NCBI RefSeq assembly: GCF_032854445.1
Contig: NC_088304.1
Location: 13,651,704 to 13,715,703, forward strand
Length of the DNA: 64,000 nucleotides
Reading direction: 5' to 3'
From: Liolophura sinensis
Taxonomy: Eukaryota > Mollusca > Polyplacophora > Chitonida > Chitonidae
In this document: positions 59,861 to 64,000 of the stretch, one piece after another
How the letters are laid out: the number at the start of each line of letters is the position of its first letter
Numbering within the stretch: the stretch's first letter is position 1
Notes under the pieces: model-generated
Told to the model about the DNA's origin: nothing
The model's database searches: none
The model's input: the letters and a program-made list of their open reading frames with translations, nothing else
Made by a program: the position numbers and the translations under genes

Positions 59861-60842
59861 TGGAGAAAAATCTCTAACTAAACTTCCATCCTGTATCACA
59901 GCACCTCTTAGGATGTGATTTTATGACAGCGAGGTGAACAGAAGAAATGTAAATGTCCAGGTAAAATGACCATCACTTCCCTATTTTTATCCTTCCTGAT
60001 GCAAGACTTTTCACAAAGTACATTGTGGTCTCCAGTGGTCTCCAATAGTTAACTTGACCAATCAAGTTGACTTTATTGTCACATTGTTGAGTGTTAGGAA
60101 TAATATGGATGAAAACAAGCTAACCATGTTGATACTGATACTTTGTCCAGGACATCTCTGTGTTCGGCTTTTTCTCAAACCTTTTCCTAGGTTAAAAAAA
60201 ACAAAACAAAACAAAAAGCAAACATTTGCTTGTAATGACTTAGAATTGAGATATGTCTCTTTTATTTGGACATCTTTAAACCTTGTTTTTGTGATTGCTG
60301 TTTACCAAAACATTTGATGTGATGATATACCCAGATTCAGCTGAAAATGAAGGTTATCATAAAGAATTTCTGGTGAAACATTAGTCCTTGGTTGTCCAGA
60401 TTGAACCCTTGATAGAAATCTAACATATTTACATAGGACAGAAAATGCAGCCCATTCTAAGGTGAATGACACTTGATTCCATGTTTCCTGTCTCACATTA
60501 TTTTTTGAAACTTTCTGGCCATTTTTTTTTTAGATTTCTTGCTGCCTCGTGTGACATTATCAGAATGTAAACACGAAAATTGTTCTGCTGTCTGTACCTG
60601 TTGTCCACAAATATTCTAGAATGAAAAACAAGGAGTCAAGAGTTATTATTCTAAGGTCTGGGACACATTTGATTGTTCTGCTCCAAACCATGTTACACAG
60701 TGAAAGCCATTTTATCATTGTGTAGCAAACCAAGAATGTTTTCTGTGCCTTTAATCAAAACATAGTTGTATTAAAATGCGCTCATGACTTCTGGAGAATT
60801 TTGTGATTGTTCAGTGTTAAATATATCCATTTTTAACTAGGC

Positions 60843-61060
60843 TGTGAATTCATCTGTTTTGTGGTCGTCAATTCATCTGTTTTTTCTGTGAATTCATCTG
60901 TTTTGTGGTCGTGAATTCATCTTTTTTGGTCGTGAATTCCTCTGTTTTGTTGTCGTGAATTCATCTGTTTTGGTCATGAATTCATCTGTTTTGTTGTTTT
61001 GAATTCATCGGTGTTGGACGTGAATTCATCGGTTTTTGCTGTGAATTCATATATTTTTTT
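60843..61060. repeat. About 23-bp degenerate tandem repeat, ten copies
   Basis: GTGAATTCATCTGTTTTG followed by TGGTC or a shorter variant repeats with unit lengths of about 20-24 bp. Each copy keeps GAATTC or AATTC. Confidence 0.9.
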
Positions 61061-62109
61061 CAGTAATTTGCTGTGGAGTAAAAAAATAGGCACTTAACTA
61101 CAATTTGTTCAGTCCTAAAACATACCAGAAATAAAATAAAGATAGATTTCACTATTTTTTCTACTGCTGCTTACTAATTTCTTCCACCTGGGCTGTTGTT
61201 TTTAATAATGAAGGGAACAGGTTGAACATGTTTCAGGCTTTCCTGGCATCAGGAGTTTTTGACACTAGGATATATTAATGTTTCAATTCTGTGTTTTTTT
61301 TACATATTTTGCCAGTAATTATAATCATATTCATTCAGCTGCATATTTATGCAAATTTATAAATGAGAGGAAATGGGGTAGGTTTGTGTATGGTTGATGA
61401 CACATAATTTAGTTATTGATGTTGTTGGTTTTTCTCCTCTGTTTGTTTAAACATGTAGGCTATTTGTTGTTATATGTTTACAATTACTTACAAGTATCAG
61501 ACAGATTTATATACATGTTTTGACATGTACGTTGTAATGTGAAACACTGCGTCATAAAATTTTCCAACAACAACAGAAAAAAAAATAGAAACAACAAGAA
61601 CTTGAACAGCTATGTTCAAATATATGCTGTATTGGCTTGATATTCAAGGTGTTGAAAACTTGGAGGTTAGATTTTCTAGCTGGAAAAGATATTTACTTGA
61701 TCCCCCATCTTCATATTACTGTTATTATTCATCAGTTATTGTTTGTCACATCTTTGTCAGATGAGAAACGATTTTTTGACGAAAAGCTGAATTTCATCTC
61801 GTTTCACAAAAGTGTTATGTGTGCAAGTAGTTTTAAGCATACTTAATCCATTGTATTATATAATGTGGAGTCATCCTTCGTATAAAGTGACACGAAATCA
61901 TGTGCTACACCTGGGGTATGGTATGGACTATGTCATGGGTTTGAGTGAAATGCTTAACATTTGGATGTAATTTTATGTGTAATCTGGATAAAGGGCACCT
62001 GTTAGACATTTTCCATGCAGTGCGACAACTTTGTAGTTTGATTATAATTATGATTATGTATATGTTGCATCATTATTATATAATGATTTAATTCATTACC
62101 AGTACCATG

Positions 62110-62366
62110 GCGGGGGGGGGGGGGGGGGCTCCGTGGCTCAGTTGGTTAACGTGCTAGCACAGTGTAATGACCCAGCAGTCTCTCACCAATGCGGTCGCTG
62201 TGAGTTCAAGACCAGCTCTTGCTGGCTTCCTCTCCAATCGTACGTGGGAAGCAACCTGGGGATAGTCATTGTGCAGTTTCCACCCACCATAATGCTCGCC
62301 ACCATCATATAAGTGAAATATTCTTGAGTACGGCGTAAAACCCCCAATCAAATAAATAAATAAATA
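62110..62366 (+). repeat. SINE family A with an expanded G run at its 5' end
   Basis: Flanked by ACCAGTACCATG and ACCAGTGCCATG (one mismatch, 62098-62109 and 62367-62378). The normal GGGGCC start is replaced by a run of about 17 G. Head, body with a small deletion and an AATAAATAAATAAATAA tail follow. Confidence 0.9.
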
Positions 62367-63301
62367 ACCAGTGCCATGATTTCCCTTAAAGATGAAAGAG
62401 GCATTTGAGGGTATTGAAAGTCACAGTTGTGATGACATTTCAGGGATTATATATGTTGCTAGACAAAGACACTGGTCCGTGTTTATAAAGACAGAATCGC
62501 CAATATCTTGACATAACACATAAAATATATTATATTGAAATTTAATTACCATGTAAATAATGTTTACGGTACAAAAAGGTGTATTTATTTTTTTTGTTTT
62601 ATATTGATTAACTTTCTCAGCTCTCAGAGAATTTTGTGTGCTGTGGATAAGAATTATATTTCACTCTCCGATGTCTAATGTTTTGTAACGTATCCAAGCC
62701 AAGGTCCCTGACCAGTGAGGTCACGGTTCAAATACAGTGCTTGCTGTTTTTGGCTGTGGCTTTAAATCAGGAGATGACAAAATGCATCAGTTTTCCTCCA
62801 CCTAAAACCAAACTGCTGCTGTACCTGCTGGATAAATATGGTTTTATTAAGTATTGATTAATTTAATAAATAATTACACATTTATCTAGGCTACAGTCGT
62901 CATAATCTGATATGTCTGATACATGTGGTGGTGGTGTGGTGGTTGTAGTGGTGGAATTTTTATGAATACTTAAAGAAGGATATTTCCAGGTATCATTGTA
63001 ATCCAGTGTGTTTTTTTACTTATCTTTAACTGAATTGAGATACACTGTACTGGACTGATACAAACATCTCTGAGAATTGTGAACTTTGTATGATGTCAGC
63101 TAATTTTTATGCTGATGTTTTGTAGTTAGTTGTGGTAATTTACCCATGAGAGAATTCCAGTAACGAGGACTTCAAAAGTTCCTGTGAAATGTTGTGAAAG
63201 CTACTATATTAATGTACATACATGCATAGATGTAAGTGCCTAGAGAGCAGACTTTTGTAAGGTTTGGCTAATTTGCTAACAGCTTTACTCAGCAAGCAAA
63301 A

Positions 63302-63458
63302 TAAATGACCTAAATTTTCACCCCAAAAAGTGATTTTTTGGAGGCAGTTAAGTGTCTTGAAATATTACTTTTGGTGTTGAAACTGATATTATTTGTAGTG
63401 GCTGTTTGATATCATCCTACCTTCAGAACATACCTCAAAACACCTGTCTTACATTTGA
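63302..63458 (+). repeat. Dispersed repeat E, copy 4
   Basis: AATGACCTAAATTTTCACCC start, ATTACTTTTGGTGTTGAAAC core and ATCATCCTACCTTC end. Its last part, AAAACACCTGTCTTACATTTG, is also the start of the adjoining 123-bp array. Confidence 0.75.
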
Positions 63459-63990
63459 TTTCCACTGTCTTTGTTTGACAAAAATTGTATAGTATTCCAG
63501 AATTATGGCATGGTTTCTTTTGTAACATAATAGGTGCAGGGTTTCAGAAGCCATGACCTCAAAACACCTTTTTACATTTGATTCCCACTGTCTTTGTTTG
63601 ACAAAAATTGTATAGTATTCCAGAATTATGGTATGGTTTCTTTTGTGACATAATAGGTGCAGGGTTTCAGAAGCCATGACCTTAAAACACCTTTCTTATA
63701 TTTGATTCCCACTGTCATTGTTTGACAAAAATTGTATAGTATTCCAGAATTATGGTATGGTTTCTTTTGTGACATAATAGGTGCAGGGTTTCAGAAGCCA
63801 TGACCTTAAAACACCTTTCTTATATTTGATTCCCACTGTCTTTGTTTGACAAAAATTGTATAGTATTCCAGAATTATGGTATGGTTTCTTTTGGAACATA
63901 ATAGGTGCAGGGATCCAGAATTTTGTGTATGGGTTCTTTGTGGCATGGTTGGTGCCATTTTCTAGAATTATGGTCATGGGTTATTTCGTA
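63430..63990. repeat. 123-bp tandem repeat, about 4.5 copies, running to the window edge
   Basis: CCATGACC recurs at 63551, 63674 and 63798. Each unit contains CCCACTGTCTTTGTTTGAC, ATTGTATAGTATTCCAGAAT and GTTTCTTTTGTGACATAATA. Open on the minus strand because of the period; not a gene. Confidence 0.93.
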
Positions 63991-64000
63991 AGGTAATAGA

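Larger units (their letters stand above)
58920..64000. other. 3' flank of VKOR copy 2; tandem arrays, no coding exon found
   Basis: The 30-bp array begins about 275 bp after the VKOR stop. An AATAAAATAAA at about 61129-61139 is the first strong plus-strand poly(A) signal noticed, so the arrays might lie in a long 3' UTR. Then come AT-rich sequence, a young SINE at 62110-62366, dispersed repeat E and the 123-bp array at the window edge. Confidence 0.6.

Noticed and set aside
59088-59899. Open frames of 155 and 250 codons on the minus strand (repeated MFTFYKSSLS and HFTNHHSPCL)
   Set aside because: Both are different frames of the same 30-bp tandem array downstream of VKOR copy 2. An array with period divisible by 3 stays open by arithmetic.

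Overview
This is animal nuclear DNA, AT-rich and dense in repeats, with intron-rich genes whose products are close to vertebrate orthologues. The tRNA-derived SINEs end in (AAATA)n-like tails after a conserved 3' body (about 20 recognisable copies of one family). That, with the gene structures, suggests a lophotrochozoan, most likely a marine mollusc or a relative; the taxon is inference. No operon, CRISPR array, phage or viral gene was seen.

Layout. (1) 1-11608: no coding exon found; tandem arrays (41-bp, 16-bp, 44-bp), SINEs and AT-rich sequence, probably the first intron of a PPTC7-like gene whose first coding exon lies at 11609-11831 (minus) and whose remainder is off the left edge. (2) 11832-20828: repeat-filled intergenic DNA with three MITE-like elements, a large imperfect inverted repeat and a SINE cluster. 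(3) 20829-27931 (minus): complete nine-exon EIF2B1 (eIF2B alpha, 305 aa). (4) 27932-28083: a 152-bp divergent promoter with one CCAAT box facing each gene. (5) 28084-38145 (plus): complete twelve-exon GTF2H3 (TFIIH p34, 305 aa), followed by a 105-bp tandem array. (6) 43815-45803 (minus): a three-exon vitamin K epoxide reductase (VKOR) gene with a one-base frameshift just before its CXXC redox motif. (7) 55789-58919 (plus): a second, intact three-exon VKOR gene resembling VKORC1L1 (173 aa). (8) 58920-64000: 30-bp, about 23-bp and 123-bp tandem arrays, one young SINE and no coding exon found.

EIF2B1 and GTF2H3 are head-to-head neighbours in vertebrates too (human 12q24.31, from memory), and PPTC7 lies in the same human chromosome arm region, so this looks like conserved linkage. 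Both genes start with very short coding exons (13 and 10 nt), and both spliced frames close exactly at 918 nt. The two VKOR genes are divergently arranged about 10 kb apart and share intron positions and phases, as expected of an inverted duplication. One copy is well conserved; the other has diverged and is broken in this sequence.

The most noteworthy points are the VKOR pair and its frameshift, the compact shared promoter, the 16-bp self-complementary minisatellite with a 368-bp higher-order period, and a young SINE family with many exact target-site duplications.
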